Assembly (NCBI GenBank): GCA_030696545.1
Contig: JAUYSA010000006.1
Coordinates: 1 to 32,966, forward strand
DNA length: 32,966 nt
DNA from: Hyphomonadaceae bacterium
GTDB taxonomy: Bacteria; Pseudomonadota; Alphaproteobacteria; Caulobacterales; Hyphomonadaceae
Reading direction: 5' to 3'
How positions within the stretch are numbered: position 1 is the stretch's first letter; each line of letters starts with the position of its first letter. Positions 25,171 through 32,966 of the stretch are shown here, piece after piece. The notes under the pieces are model-generated. The model saw nothing but the letters and a program-made list of their open reading frames with translations, did not search any database and was not told the DNA's origin. The position numbers and the translations under genes were made by a program.

Positions 25171-28035
25171 CAACCGGGGCCCATCCCCGTCGATCAAGGT
25201 CAAGTGCGCGCGCCGCGCCGAGGCATCGAAGCCCCCCGCCGCCACCGCCAATGCGGGGGACAAGGAGATGTTTCGTCGCCCTGGCAGCGCCACAAAGCCC
25301 GCGCCCTTGAAGGCCTTGATCCAGCGATCGTGGGACACCACCGTCCCCACCACATCAACCCCACGCGCCTTCAGGCGGTTGAAGGCGGCTGCGGCGACGG
25401 CCTGCTCCTGCCCCGGGGCGGCCAACATGTCGATGACCGAGCCGACTCTCAGGTCGCCAAAGGTCTGGTCGCTGGCGAGCTGATGATCGCGCAGCGCGGC
25501 CCATCCAACCGTGACGCCTGCGACCTCGACTCTCAACGGGATGGCGTCGGGCCATCGCCCTGCGGGCATGAGCTCGTTCAGCGCGCGGGCGTCCCGGATC
25601 GCCGCCAAGCCGTACGCGCCGCGTGCGAGCGCCCAGATGTCATCGGCCCAGTCGCCAAACTTTTCCTCTTCATAGGCGGCGAACGCCGGACCCGGCGGCA
25701 CTGATGCTGCCATCAATCTCCGCAAAATCGCGTTGCCTAGCGTCCCGACCCCGGTTGCCGCCAACAGGTTTGCTACGAGGGACATCGGCCTGTTCCGACG
25801 CACCAACGGGCTCCGCCTAAGGAACGCCCGCGCATCGACGATCTGCAGCAGGATTGGAACCTGCCGCAACGGCCACCCGGCCTGAGTCAGAACCTCGGCC
25901 TTGCGCGCCGACGAGCCCCAGCCGAATTGCAACGGCTGGCGCGCAAGCGCCTGCGCCAGGAGAATGGCGCCCAGCGATCCAAAGTCGGGATCGACCACGC
26001 CCTCCGAAACCGGCCCCTGGGTGTTGGCGACAACGACGTCGGCGCCATTGAGTACGAAATCCTGCTCCTTCAGTACGAAGCCGCCGCGGACTTCGCCGTC
26101 GTCATCGACCGCGAGATGATACGATCTCGACGCCCGCGCGCCCTCGTTCGCCCCGAGCCAATCTGGTGTCGCGGTGTCGTAGAACTTCCAGGGAGAGCCG
26201 CCGGCCTCCATACGCGCGTTGAAGCGCCGCACTGCGGGCAGGAGAGCCGCCTCTGTCGGTCGGATTGTCAGCGTCGCCGCCGACGACGAGCTCCTGTCGA
26301 TGCTCTGCCCCCGGCTCAGCCGTTCCAGATCGGCCACCGACCACTGGTGCCAGTCAACCGGCGGAGCGCCCATGTACGCCTCTAGCGCCAGTTGGGTTCG
26401 GACATAGGACAGCGAATCCCCGGCAAGGGCCTCGAACGTACTCTCCTCCTCGATGGGCCGAGCTTCGAGGTAGGTCGCAAAGATCGCCGACACGCTCTGC
26501 GTCGCAGCCAACTGCGGCCGTGGCGGCAGGCCAAACGCGGCCGCAACTCGCCGCCAGAGGGTCTTGGCGGCCCCGATCTCCGCAGTGCTCATCCCCTCGG
26601 CGTCGGCAAGCGCCAACACGGCCTGCAGATCGGTCTTGCCATTGCTCAGCATCGGCACCTGGTCCACCGCTCGGGCATGGAACAGGAATAAAGGAAGATT
26701 GTAGATCGCCGCCAATCGCTGCGCTAGGTCCGCGACCTGAGAGGCGTCAGCCGGCGATGGGCACAGGACGACGATCCGGTCGTCGGTGCCGGCGCAGACC
26801 GCCCCGGGGACCGTTTCCCGAATCTGATCTTGCATCTCGTCCAGATTAATCCTCACGCCGAACGGTTTGACGATCCGCGAGGTTCGCCCGACGATGCGAT
26901 AGAGGCCTTGGTCGTTGCGCAAGGCTATGTCGCCGGTCAAGAGCTGCGGCGGTGTCTCATCGGTGGACAGGTCCGCGCTGTTAAGCGCGTAACCCATCAT
27001 CACATTCGCCCCTCGATAGACGAGTTCGCCTTCCACGCCGGCTTCTGAAATCGGACGCCCCGCGGCGTCAAGCAGACTAAGTTCGCCGCCAGGTATCGCC
27101 ACCCCGATGCAGTCCGGATGGGTGTCGGCATGCTCAGGCGGGAGGTAGGCGATCCTCGGCGCCGCCTCGGTCTGACCGTACATGACATAGAAGCGCCAGC
27201 CATCGGCGACTCCCAGGCGTGTAAAGTGGCGAACGAGTTCCGGAGCCAGACGACCGCCCGCCTGGGTGACATAGCGCAGCGAGGACGAACGCGACCATGC
27301 GTCTCCGGTGCCTCGCAACAGCTCGAAAGTATAGGGCACGCCCGCGAAGCTCGTCGCCCCGGCCGCCTCGAACTCTCGCCAGAACGCCGGCTCGCTGACC
27401 GATCGCTCGGTCAGTAACAACGAGCCGCCGACCATCAGGTGGGAGTTCACCACCGACATCCCGTACGAATAGTTGAAGCTCAAGCTGGTCGCCGCGCGAT
27501 CCTTGGATGTGAGTTCCAAGTAGGTCGCGATGGATTCTGCATTGGACCAGATATTCCGCTCCGACAACTTAACGAATTTGGGAGATCCCGTGGATCCAGA
27601 CGTCGATAGCAGCACCCTCAGTTCAGGGTGTAGCCGATGCAGCTCACGCCTACGCTGCTCAACCTCGACAGCGCCCCGCCTAACACGAAGGATCACGTTC
27701 GGCTGATATCGCTCTGCCAAGCCTTCAGCACGGGCAACATCCGAATGGCCGAAGAGATAAACTGGATGACCGCCAGCGAGGCACGCAAGGTAGGCCGCGA
27801 TCGACACGCTGTCATTGCGCGCTTCCAGAAAGACCAGACGCCTTTCGGATCCGATCTGATCGGCCAACTGTTGCGCCGTGCGCGCCAAATCGGCGTACGA
27901 AATCTTGGCGTCGCCCTCGACGAGGGCGATCTTGTCGGAGAAATTATCCAACAGCTTGTAAAACGGCCCAGACAACTGCGGTTTCAAGCTCCGATCTATG
28001 TGGAAAAGGTCATTTTGGCCGCCGGCCCGCCTCAT
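25165..28035 (-). CDS. Adenylation - acyl-carrier - GNAT-like acyltransferase fusion protein
   Basis: 956 residues from the ATG at 28035 (TTG codons at 28047 and 28044 are alternatives). Residues 20-475 form an AMP-forming adenylation domain with intact motifs: LSTSGSTGSPK (143-153), MYGQTEAAPR (285-294), LLTGD (365-369), YRIVGRTSRIVKPFGVRINL (379-398) and NGKTDLQ with the catalytic lysine (467). Residues 510-580 form a carrier domain whose phosphopantetheine serine is in LAGDSLSYV (Ser541). Residues 590-956 resemble two GNAT-type acyltransferase halves (GPVSEGVVDPDFGSLGAILL; later ARGVDVVGTVVSHDRWIKAFKGAGF). The protein would activate an acid, hold it as a thioester and pass it to an amine or hydroxyl. 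The substrate is unknown. No condensation or thioesterase domain is present. Confidence 0.85.
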   Translation of the reverse strand: MRRAGGQNDLFHIDRSLKPQLSGPFYKLLDNFSDKIALVEGDAKISYADLARTAQQLADQIGSERRLVFLEARNDSVSIAAYLACLAGGHPVYLFGHSDVARAEGLAERYQPNVILRVRRGAVEVEQRRRELHRLHPELRVLLSTSGSTGSPKFVKLSERNIWSNAESIATYLELTSKDRAATSLSFNYSYGMSVVNSHLMVGGSLLLTERSVSEPAFWREFEAAGATSFAGVPYTFELLRGTGDAWSRSSSLRYVTQAGGRLAPELVRHFTRLGVADGWRFYVMYGQTEAAPRIAYLPPEHADTHPDCIGVAIPGGELSLLDAAGRPISEAGVEGELVYRGANVMMGYALNSADLSTDETPPQLLTGDIALRNDQGLYRIVGRTSRIVKPFGVRINLDEMQDQIRETVPGAVCAGTDDRIVVLCPSPADASQVADLAQRLAAIYNLPLFLFHARAVDQVPMLSNGKTDLQAVLALADAEGMSTAEIGAAKTLWRRVAAAFGLPPRPQLAATQSVSAIFATYLEARPIEEESTFEALAGDSLSYVRTQLALEAYMGAPPVDWHQWSVADLERLSRGQSIDRSSSSAATLTIRPTEAALLPAVRRFNARMEAGGSPWKFYDTATPDWLGANEGARASRSYHLAVDDDGEVRGGFVLKEQDFVLNGADVVVANTQGPVSEGVVDPDFGSLGAILLAQALARQPLQFGWGSSARKAEVLTQAGWPLRQVPILLQIVDARAFLRRSPLVRRNRPMSLVANLLAATGVGTLGNAILRRLMAASVPPGPAFAAYEEEKFGDWADDIWALARGAYGLAAIRDARALNELMPAGRWPDAIPLRVEVAGVTVGWAALRDHQLASDQTFGDLRVGSVIDMLAAPGQEQAVAAAAFNRLKARGVDVVGTVVSHDRWIKAFKGAGFVALPGRRNISLSPALAVAAGGFDASARRAHLTLIDGDGPRLF

Positions 28036-28295
28036 CCCAATCAACAAGTATGCTGACTAGTCTCAACTCGTTGAGCAAATGTATCGGCCTCACTCCTCAC
28101 TTGTCTGCCCTTCATGAGCGCCTTAAGCCTCCGCGGCTTCACTTTCCCCCTCTCGTTTCACGGTAGGTTTGCGTTCATGGCCGTACGATAGGAAGAAACT
28201 GAATTGCCGACTTCAGGCGATCGGAAACGCCAACTTCTCTTTTGCATGGCTCCCCTGAAACGGTAGCCCCGGTGACGTCCCAAGAAGGAAAAACT
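28036..28295. promoter_or_regulatory. Divergent promoter region between the fusion ligase and the sugar dehydrogenase
   Basis: 260 bases without a gene between two divergent starts, so both promoters should lie here. A small palindrome, CTCAA-CTCG-TTGAG at 28062-28075, might be an operator. No clear -35/-10 pair was assigned. Confidence 0.4.
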
Positions 28296-29639
28296 GTGTC
28301 TGAGCCAGCCTCCCAATTCGAAACACTGATGGCCCGTCTTGAGAAGCGCGATGCCGTTATCGGCATCGTCGGGCTAGGCTACGTCGGCCTGCCGCTGGCT
28401 TTGGCGGGTTTGGACGCCGGTTTCCACGTACTGGGCTTTGATGTAAATGCGCGACGCGTAGCCGCCATCAACGCCGCGGAACAGGTGATCAGCTACATCG
28501 GTCCAGACGTCATGCGCGGCGCGATCGAAGGCGGTCGCTTTGACAATACCACTGACTTCACGCGTTTGGCCGAGGCCGACGCCATCTTAATCTGCGTGCC
28601 CACGCCGATCACCCGGCACCGGGATCCCGATCTCAGCTTCGTAAGCGACACGGCCGAAACGATCAGCAAGACCCTACGGCCTGGTCAGTTGGTTGTCCTA
28701 GAATCCACGACGTGGCCTGGAACCACGCGTGAGATCGTCCAACCGCTGATGGAAGCCACGGGCTTGGTTGTCGGGAAGGACGTCTTCCTGGCCTTCTCGC
28801 CGGAACGCGAAGATCCGGGCAATCCGCACTTCGGAACCAAGACCATCCCGAAGGTCGTCGGCGCCGACGATGGCCAGTCGCGCGACTTGGCTGTGGCGTT
28901 GTACGAAAAAATCGTCTCCGAAGTGGTGGCCGTCAGCAGCGCCGCCGCAGCAGAGGCCACAAAGCTCACCGAGAACATCTTCCGCTCTGTGAATATCGCT
29001 CTCGTAAACGAATTGAAGCAGGTCTACAGCGCCATGGGCGTGGACGTCTGGGAGGTCATAGCCGCCGCGGCGACCAAGCCGTTCGGATTCATGCCCTTCT
29101 ATCCGGGCCCCGGCCTCGGCGGGCACTGCATCCCCGTAGATCCTTTCTATCTGACCTGGAAGGCGCGCGAGTACGGCATGGAGACGCGCTTCATCGAACT
29201 GGCCGGACAGATCAACACCAGCATGCCGCGGGTTGTCGTCGATCGCCTCGCCGAAACGCTGAACGAGGCGACCGGCAAGGGCCTCAAGTCATCGCGCATT
29301 CTGCTGCTGGGCGTGGCCTACAAAAAGAACGTCGATGATACGCGCGAAAGCCCGTCCTTGGTGCTCATCGAACAAATTGAGCAACGCGGCGCGGTCTGCG
29401 ATTTCCACGATCCGCACATCGCCGCCATCCCCTCGACGCGTGAGCATCCTGGCCTGGCGGGCCGCACGACGGTGGCTTTGACTGCCGAAACGATCGCCAG
29501 CTACGACGCTGTGCTCGTGGCGACCGACCACGACGCGGTGGACTACGGTCTGATCGCCGCCAACGCGAAGCTCATAGTCGACACCCGAAATGTATTTGCC
29601 CGCTTGGGCTTGCCGGCTGATCGAGTCGTGAAAGCTTAG
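28296..29639 (+). CDS. UDP-N-acetylhexosamine 6-dehydrogenase (WbpA/WecC-type nucleotide-sugar dehydrogenase)
   Basis: 447 residues from the GTG at 28296, with AGAAGGAA at 28283-28290; a longer frame to the TTG at 28242 lacks a ribosome site. It has the three dehydrogenase domains: an NAD Rossmann motif (GIVGLGYVGLPLA, from residue 23), the central helix set (TKLTENIFRSVNIALVNEL), the catalytic cysteine in GPGLGGHCIPVDPFYL (Cys278), and the C-terminal UDP-binding domain (GVAYKKNVDDTRESP). The sequence style is that of WbpA-like UDP-GlcNAc dehydrogenases rather than UDP-glucose dehydrogenases, so the product is probably a UDP-N-acetyl-uronic acid. It would supply acidic sugar for the polymer. 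Donor specificity needs an assay. Confidence 0.9.
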   Translation: MSEPASQFETLMARLEKRDAVIGIVGLGYVGLPLALAGLDAGFHVLGFDVNARRVAAINAAEQVISYIGPDVMRGAIEGGRFDNTTDFTRLAEADAILICVPTPITRHRDPDLSFVSDTAETISKTLRPGQLVVLESTTWPGTTREIVQPLMEATGLVVGKDVFLAFSPEREDPGNPHFGTKTIPKVVGADDGQSRDLAVALYEKIVSEVVAVSSAAAAEATKLTENIFRSVNIALVNELKQVYSAMGVDVWEVIAAAATKPFGFMPFYPGPGLGGHCIPVDPFYLTWKAREYGMETRFIELAGQINTSMPRVVVDRLAETLNEATGKGLKSSRILLLGVAYKKNVDDTRESPSLVLIEQIEQRGAVCDFHDPHIAAIPSTREHPGLAGRTTVALTAETIASYDAVLVATDHDAVDYGLIAANAKLIVDTRNVFARLGLPADRVVKA

Positions 29640-29642
29640 ATT

Positions 29643-29681
29643 TTACCGCCTCCGCGCCGGTCTGCGGCAAGGGGGCGGTAA
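29643..29681 (+). terminator. Hairpin downstream of the sugar dehydrogenase gene
   Basis: TTACCGCC at 29643-29650 pairs with GGCGGTAA at 29674-29681; inside the loop CCGC and GCGG can pair again. It begins four bases after the dehydrogenase stop codon. No T-run follows on the plus strand, so terminator function is tentative. Confidence 0.5.
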
Positions 29682-29762
29682 CTGGAAACCGTAGATGGAC
29701 GGTGCGACAGGCGGACCTAGGTTCAAGCCCAGCAGACATGCAGCTTCAAAATCGCCCGCAGG

Positions 29763-29918
29763 CTATTTGTGCAAACCGGGGCCACGGCGATGATTTGCGC
29801 CGGACTTGCGCAACTGCATTTCACGCTCGCGAGCGGCATGTTTGCGAACCGCATATATGTTGTACCCGACCAGGACGGCGATCGGCGCGGCCAGTAGGAA
29901 CAGCGTGTACTCGCCCAT
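29763..29918 (-). CDS. Predicted 51-residue single-pass membrane protein
   Basis: A short open frame from the ATG at 29918 to the TAG at 29763. It starts MGEYTLFLLAAPIAVLVGYN, a hydrophobic helix of about 15 residues, then a strongly basic tail (YAVRKHAARERE, LRKSGANHRRG). This is the pattern of a real small inner-membrane protein with a cytoplasmic basic tail, and a GGTGA lies about seven bases before the start. It is unlikely to arise by chance in a non-coding gap, but I do not recognise the family. It lies between the dehydrogenase (convergent) and the CinA-like gene (same strand, 129 bases upstream). Confidence 0.55.
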   Translation of the reverse strand: MGEYTLFLLAAPIAVLVGYNIYAVRKHAAREREMQLRKSGANHRRGPGLHK

Positions 29919-30046
29919 TCAGGTTCACCAGATCCAAAATTCCGAGTGTTCAAGGCTCGCACCTCGCCTTCGCAAAGGCAATTCGTTGTGCATGCTGCAG
30001 GCTGAGCGCGATGAAATGGCAGACTTCACCTGGTGCGAACAAGACC

Positions 30047-30814
30047 TTAAACCCCCTCCACCTCCCGCACCCCCTCGATCCCCGCCGCGGTCAGCGCCGC
30101 GATCAACTCCTCGACCACCGCCGCCAACTCGCTTGCGTCGCGGGCTCGCAGCACCAGGTTTGAGCCGAAGATCCCGTCGCCGAAGAACGGGTAGCTGCCC
30201 AGCGACATGTCGGGATGGGCCTTGGCCACGGCTTCCAGCGGCTGGGCGATCACACTTTCGCCGGAGCCCTCTACGCGGACGGTTCGCGAGATGGTCACCG
30301 CGCCGCCCTTCAGGCGGTGGCCGACGTCTTCGAGCATGCCGCGCATGATGGTCGGCACCCCGGCCAGCACGAAGACATTGCCGATCATGAAGCCGGGCGG
30401 CCCCTGCACGGGGTTCTTCACCAACACGCCGCCGACCGGCACGCGGGCCATGCGCCGACGGGCGGCGTTGGGCGCCTCGCCCCAGCGTGCGGCCATCATC
30501 GCCATGATCTCGGGGTGCTCCTCGAGCTCCACTCCAAAGGCGGCGGCCACCGCGTCGGCGGTGATGTCGTCGTGGGTCGGGCCAATGCCGCCGGTGGTGA
30601 TCACATAGTCATAGCGGTTCCGCAGGGCGTCGAGCGCCGCCACGATCTCGGGGATGTCGTCGCTGACGGTCCGCGCCTCGGCCAAGTCCACGCCATGCAC
30701 GCCCAGATACTTGGCGATGTCGCGCAGGTTGGTATCCTGCGTCCGGCCCGAGAGGATCTCGTCGCCGATGATCAGCACCCCTGCGGTCACCCGCCCGTCC
30801 ACCGAACCCGTCAT
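30047..30814 (-). CDS. CinA N-terminal / molybdopterin-binding (MoCF) domain protein
   Basis: 255 residues consisting of one MoCF-type domain: VTAGVLIIGDEILSGRTQDTN at the N-terminus, DYVITTGGIGPTHDDITADAV near residue 68, and NPVQGPPGFMIGNVFVLAGVP further on. Full-length CinA proteins carry an additional C-terminal nicotinamide-nucleotide amidase domain, absent here, so the protein is the short alphaproteobacterial form often annotated as competence/damage-inducible protein A. Its role is uncertain; related domains hydrolyse nucleotide derivatives or bind molybdopterin. It is divergent from sfsA with a 150-base gap, and its high GC marks the return to core genome. Confidence 0.9.
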   Translation of the reverse strand: MTGSVDGRVTAGVLIIGDEILSGRTQDTNLRDIAKYLGVHGVDLAEARTVSDDIPEIVAALDALRNRYDYVITTGGIGPTHDDITADAVAAAFGVELEEHPEIMAMMAARWGEAPNAARRRMARVPVGGVLVKNPVQGPPGFMIGNVFVLAGVPTIMRGMLEDVGHRLKGGAVTISRTVRVEGSGESVIAQPLEAVAKAHPDMSLGSYPFFGDGIFGSNLVLRARDASELAAVVEELIAALTAAGIEGVREVEGV

Positions 30815-30964
30815 CCGCCTCGCCCGTCATTCTCGCGCGCCACGCCGCGCAGGCTTTCGACTAACCCTGCTCGGCGACCGCTCGCAACCGTTAGTCGCCG
30901 CGCGCTGGTCCTTTGCGTCCGAGCTCCCTAAATCAACGGCTCCCCGCCAGGCTTCGGACCGCCC

Positions 30965-31672
30965 ATGGATTTCCCCCAGCCGCTGAAGCGCGGCACGCTC
31001 GTCAGCCGCTACAAACGCTTCTTCGCCGACGTGGTGATGGAGGACGGGACGGCCGTCACGGCCCATTGCCCCAATCCGGGCGCGATGCTGGGCGTCAATA
31101 CGCCAGGCCTGACCGTCTGGCTGTCCAAGTCCGATGACCCCAAGCGCAAGCTCGCCCACACCCTGGAGTTTGTAGAGGTCGATGGCGCAATGGTCGGCGT
31201 CAACACCATGCATCCGAACCGGCTGGTCGCAGAGGCCCTGGCGGCGGACGCCATTCCCGAACTTCGCGGCTACACCACCCACAGGCGTGAGGTGAAGTAT
31301 GGCGAGGCCTCGCGCGTCGATTTCCTGCTGGAGCACCCAGATCGCCCGCCCTGCTGGCTGGAGATCAAGAACTGTCACCTGTCGCGCACCAAGGGGCTGG
31401 CGGAGTTTCCCGATTGCGTGGCGGCCAGATCCTCCAAGCACCTGCGCGAGCTTGAAGCGATGGCGGCGGCCGGCGAGCGCGCGGTGGTGTTATTCGTGGT
31501 CCAGCGCACCGATTGCGAGAGCTTCCGGGCCTGCGCCGAGCTGGACCAGAAATTCGCCGCCGCGCTCGACCAGGCCGCGGCGGCCGGCGTCGAGGTGCTG
31601 GTCTATGCAGCGCAGATGTCGCCGGAAGCCGTGACGCTGAGCCATGCGATCCCCTGGACACCGGCGTCCTGA
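30965..31672 (+). CDS. sfsA: DNA/RNA nuclease SfsA
   Basis: 235 residues, the normal length for SfsA. Family motifs are clear: LKRGTLVSRYKRFFADV at the N-terminus, VTAHCPNPGAMLGV, the nuclease-like core YGEASRVDFLLEHPDRPPCWLEIKNC (Asp and Glu-x-Lys at the expected positions), FPDCVAARSSKHLREL and VLFVVQRTDCESF. It was first named for sugar fermentation stimulation in E. coli; nucleic-acid binding and nuclease-like folds are known for the family. Proximity to map is common in Alphaproteobacteria. The ATG at 30965 gives the expected N-terminus. Confidence 0.95.
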   Translation: MDFPQPLKRGTLVSRYKRFFADVVMEDGTAVTAHCPNPGAMLGVNTPGLTVWLSKSDDPKRKLAHTLEFVEVDGAMVGVNTMHPNRLVAEALAADAIPELRGYTTHRREVKYGEASRVDFLLEHPDRPPCWLEIKNCHLSRTKGLAEFPDCVAARSSKHLRELEAMAAAGERAVVLFVVQRTDCESFRACAELDQKFAAALDQAAAAGVEVLVYAAQMSPEAVTLSHAIPWTPAS

Positions 31673-31771
31673 ACAGGCGCCCTGTCGCTTTCGCCAGCTT
31701 GCGAGAGCCAGCAGAGCGACCAATCTGAGGATCAGGGCGACAATCTCGCCCTCGTCCGAGACACAGTCGCG

Positions 31772-32684
31772 ATGACCACGACCGACATGCCCGCGCCCGG
31801 CGCGATAGGCCAGATCCTGAAGGCCTATGTCGGCGACCTGCCCGCCATCGACTTCACGCGGCCGGCCGGCGAACCGGCGCTGGCCAGCCCGGACTCGGTG
31901 TCCTGGCGGGTGTTCAAGAACCCGGTCTCGTTGTTCATCGGTGGAACCACCGCGGTGCTTCTCGAACTGGCCGAGCCAAGGGTTCGCTCCGGCGTATGGG
32001 ACCACACCAGCTTCCGCACCGATCCGTTGCCGCGCATGGCGCGCACGGGGCTGGCCGCGATGGTCACCGTCTATGGCGCCCGGTCGGTCGCAGAGCGGAT
32101 GATCGCGGGGGTCGGGCGAATGCATGGCCAGGTGAGCGGCGTCACCCCGGCCGGCCACGCCTACCGCGCGTCCGACCCCGAACTGCTCGACTGGGTGCAG
32201 GCCACCGCCTCTTTCGGCTTCCTCCGGGCCTATCACACCTTTGTACGGCCCCCTGGCGCAGGGCGACCGCGACCGCTTCTATGCTGAGGCCGCTCCAGCC
32301 GCGGGTCTCTACGGCGCGCTCGGCGCGCCGCAATCTGAGGCCGCGTTGCAGCAGCAGCTTCAGGCCATGCGTCCCAAACTGGAACGCTCGCAGATCGTCT
32401 TCGATTTCCTGGACATCATGCGTCGCACGCCTGCCGCGCCCGGTCCGCTTCGCCCCTTGCAAAACCTCTTCATCCGCGCGGGCGTCGAGATCCTGCCGGG
32501 ATGGACCCGTGATATTCTTGGCCTGGGTCCCAGCCACGGTTTGCGGCCATGGGAACGCGGCATCGTTGCGCTGGCTGGGGCCGCCGCCGACCGCCTGGTG
32601 CTGAAGTCGGCCCCGCCCGCCCTGGCCTGCCGACGCATGGACCTGCCCGCGTCCTACCTCTATCGCCGCCGCTCACAGCGCTGA
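31772..32684 (+). pseudogene. DUF2236/MpaB-type oxygenase gene interrupted by a single-base frameshift
   Basis: The first part (31772-about 32250) reads a typical DUF2236 N-terminus (FKNPVSLFIGGTTAVLLELAEPRV, DPLPRMARTGLAAMVTVYG, MHGQVSGVTPAGHAYRASDPELLDWV, FLRAYHTFV) and would stop at 32287. The second part continues the same family in another frame up to 32684 (AQGDRDRFYAEAAPAAGLYG, LRPWERGIVALAGAAADRL). Removing one C from the C5 run at 32249-32253 restores FVRPLAQGDRDRFY and a 303-residue protein. Either the gene is recently inactivated, phase-variable through the short run, or the base is a sequencing error. DUF2236 proteins include haem-dependent latex-clearing and MpaB-like oxygenases; the substrate is unknown. 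Confidence 0.85.
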
Positions 32685-32796
32685 GGCGCCATTGAACTCT
32701 TGTGCTATGATTGCGACATAACCCCCAGCGCAGTCGCCATCGCCCGCCGTTTTCAAGTCGCGGCGCCAGCGCCAGGAAAGCCTTGAGAGTAAGCAC

Positions 32797-32966
32797 ATGA
32801 CCGACGTCCTCGACGCCGAACACCGCACCGGCCAGATCCGCATCCACGACGCCGCAGGCTTCGAAGGCATGCGCGTCGCCGGCAAGCTGGCGGCCGAGTG
32901 CCTCGATCTGCTGACGCCACACGTGGTCCCCGGCGCGGTGACCGAGAAGCTCGACGACATGGCGCG
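32797..32966 (+). CDS. map: Type I methionine aminopeptidase, 5' part only
   Basis: The first 56 codons of a gene running off the window. The frame reads TGQIRIHDAAGFEGMRVAGK then LAAECLDLLTPHVVPGAVTE, the standard N-terminal region of type I methionine aminopeptidases in Alphaproteobacteria. GAGAG at 32785-32789 precedes the ATG at 32797. The metal-binding catalytic residues lie beyond the edge. The enzyme removes initiator methionine from nascent proteins. Confidence 0.92.
   Translation, partial: MTDVLDAEHRTGQIRIHDAAGFEGMRVAGKLAAECLDLLTPHVVPGAVTEKLDDMA

Noticed and set aside
29719..29729. GGTTCAAGCC-like string resembling a tRNA T-loop
   Set aside because: The flanking bases do not form the five-pair T stem and no acceptor or anticodon arm could be built.
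31683..31722. GTCGCT...AGCGAC repeat after sfsA
   Set aside because: Short stem with a loop of nearly 30 bases and no T-run; could be chance.
1..32966. CRISPR arrays, insertion sequences, integrases, att sites, rRNA or tRNA genes
   Set aside because: No regularly spaced repeats, transposase-like proteins or RNA gene signatures were found by reading; mobile origin is suggested only by composition.

Overview
The window looks like a chromosomal segment from an alphaproteobacterium of the Caulobacteraceae (Caulobacter or Phenylobacterium type). The evidence is high GC, frequent GTG/TTG starts preceded by GGAGG-like sites, a small protein resembling the accessory protein of the exosortase-V (XrtV) sorting system, and an ordinary cinA-like / sfsA / map block at the right edge. 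No ribosomal or other species marker is present, so the genus is an inference.

Most of the window (about 0-29.6 kb) is a large exopolysaccharide locus. Left part (+): a small XrtV-accessory-like protein, a P-loop ATPase, rfbB-rfbD-rfbA (dTDP-sugar supply; rfbC is absent here) and a polysaccharide-deacetylase-like gene. Centre-left (-, 14.2 down to 5.8 kb): polysaccharide pyruvyltransferase, outer-membrane beta-barrel, short OPX protein, EpsF/Wzz-type co-polymerase, BY-kinase-like P-loop protein without the Walker A lysine, exosortase, EpsI-family protein, then a fused PssD-PssE (Alg14-Alg13) type glycosyltransferase. Centre: a decayed carrier/thioesterase (NRPS-like) remnant (+), a secreted beta-helix/RTX protein (-) with a clear terminator, then a Wzx flippase and a Wzy-like polymerase (+). 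Centre-right (-): two GT2 glycosyltransferases, a hexapeptide acyltransferase and a 2OG-Fe(II) oxygenase; then an OafA-type membrane acyltransferase (+), a 956-residue adenylation / acyl-carrier / GNAT-like fusion (-) and a divergently placed UDP-N-acetylhexosamine 6-dehydrogenase (+).

Taken together: nucleotide sugars (dTDP-deoxysugar, UDP-HexNAc-uronate) feed several glycosyltransferases. Repeat units are flipped by Wzx, polymerised by the Wzy-like protein and exported by the co-polymerase plus an OPX/beta-barrel pair. Pyruvyl, O-acyl and possibly unusual N-acyl groups decorate the polymer. The exosortase/EpsI pair probably anchors or processes a surface protein together with the polymer, and the beta-helix/RTX protein may cut or modify it.

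The right edge (30-33 kb) is GC-rich housekeeping sequence: a MoCF/CinA-N protein, sfsA, a DUF2236/MpaB gene broken by one extra C in a C5 run, and the start of map. The most interesting unexplained element is the adenylation-carrier-acyltransferase fusion, with the 2OG oxygenase and membrane acyltransferase next to it and an NRPS-like ruin 11 kb away.
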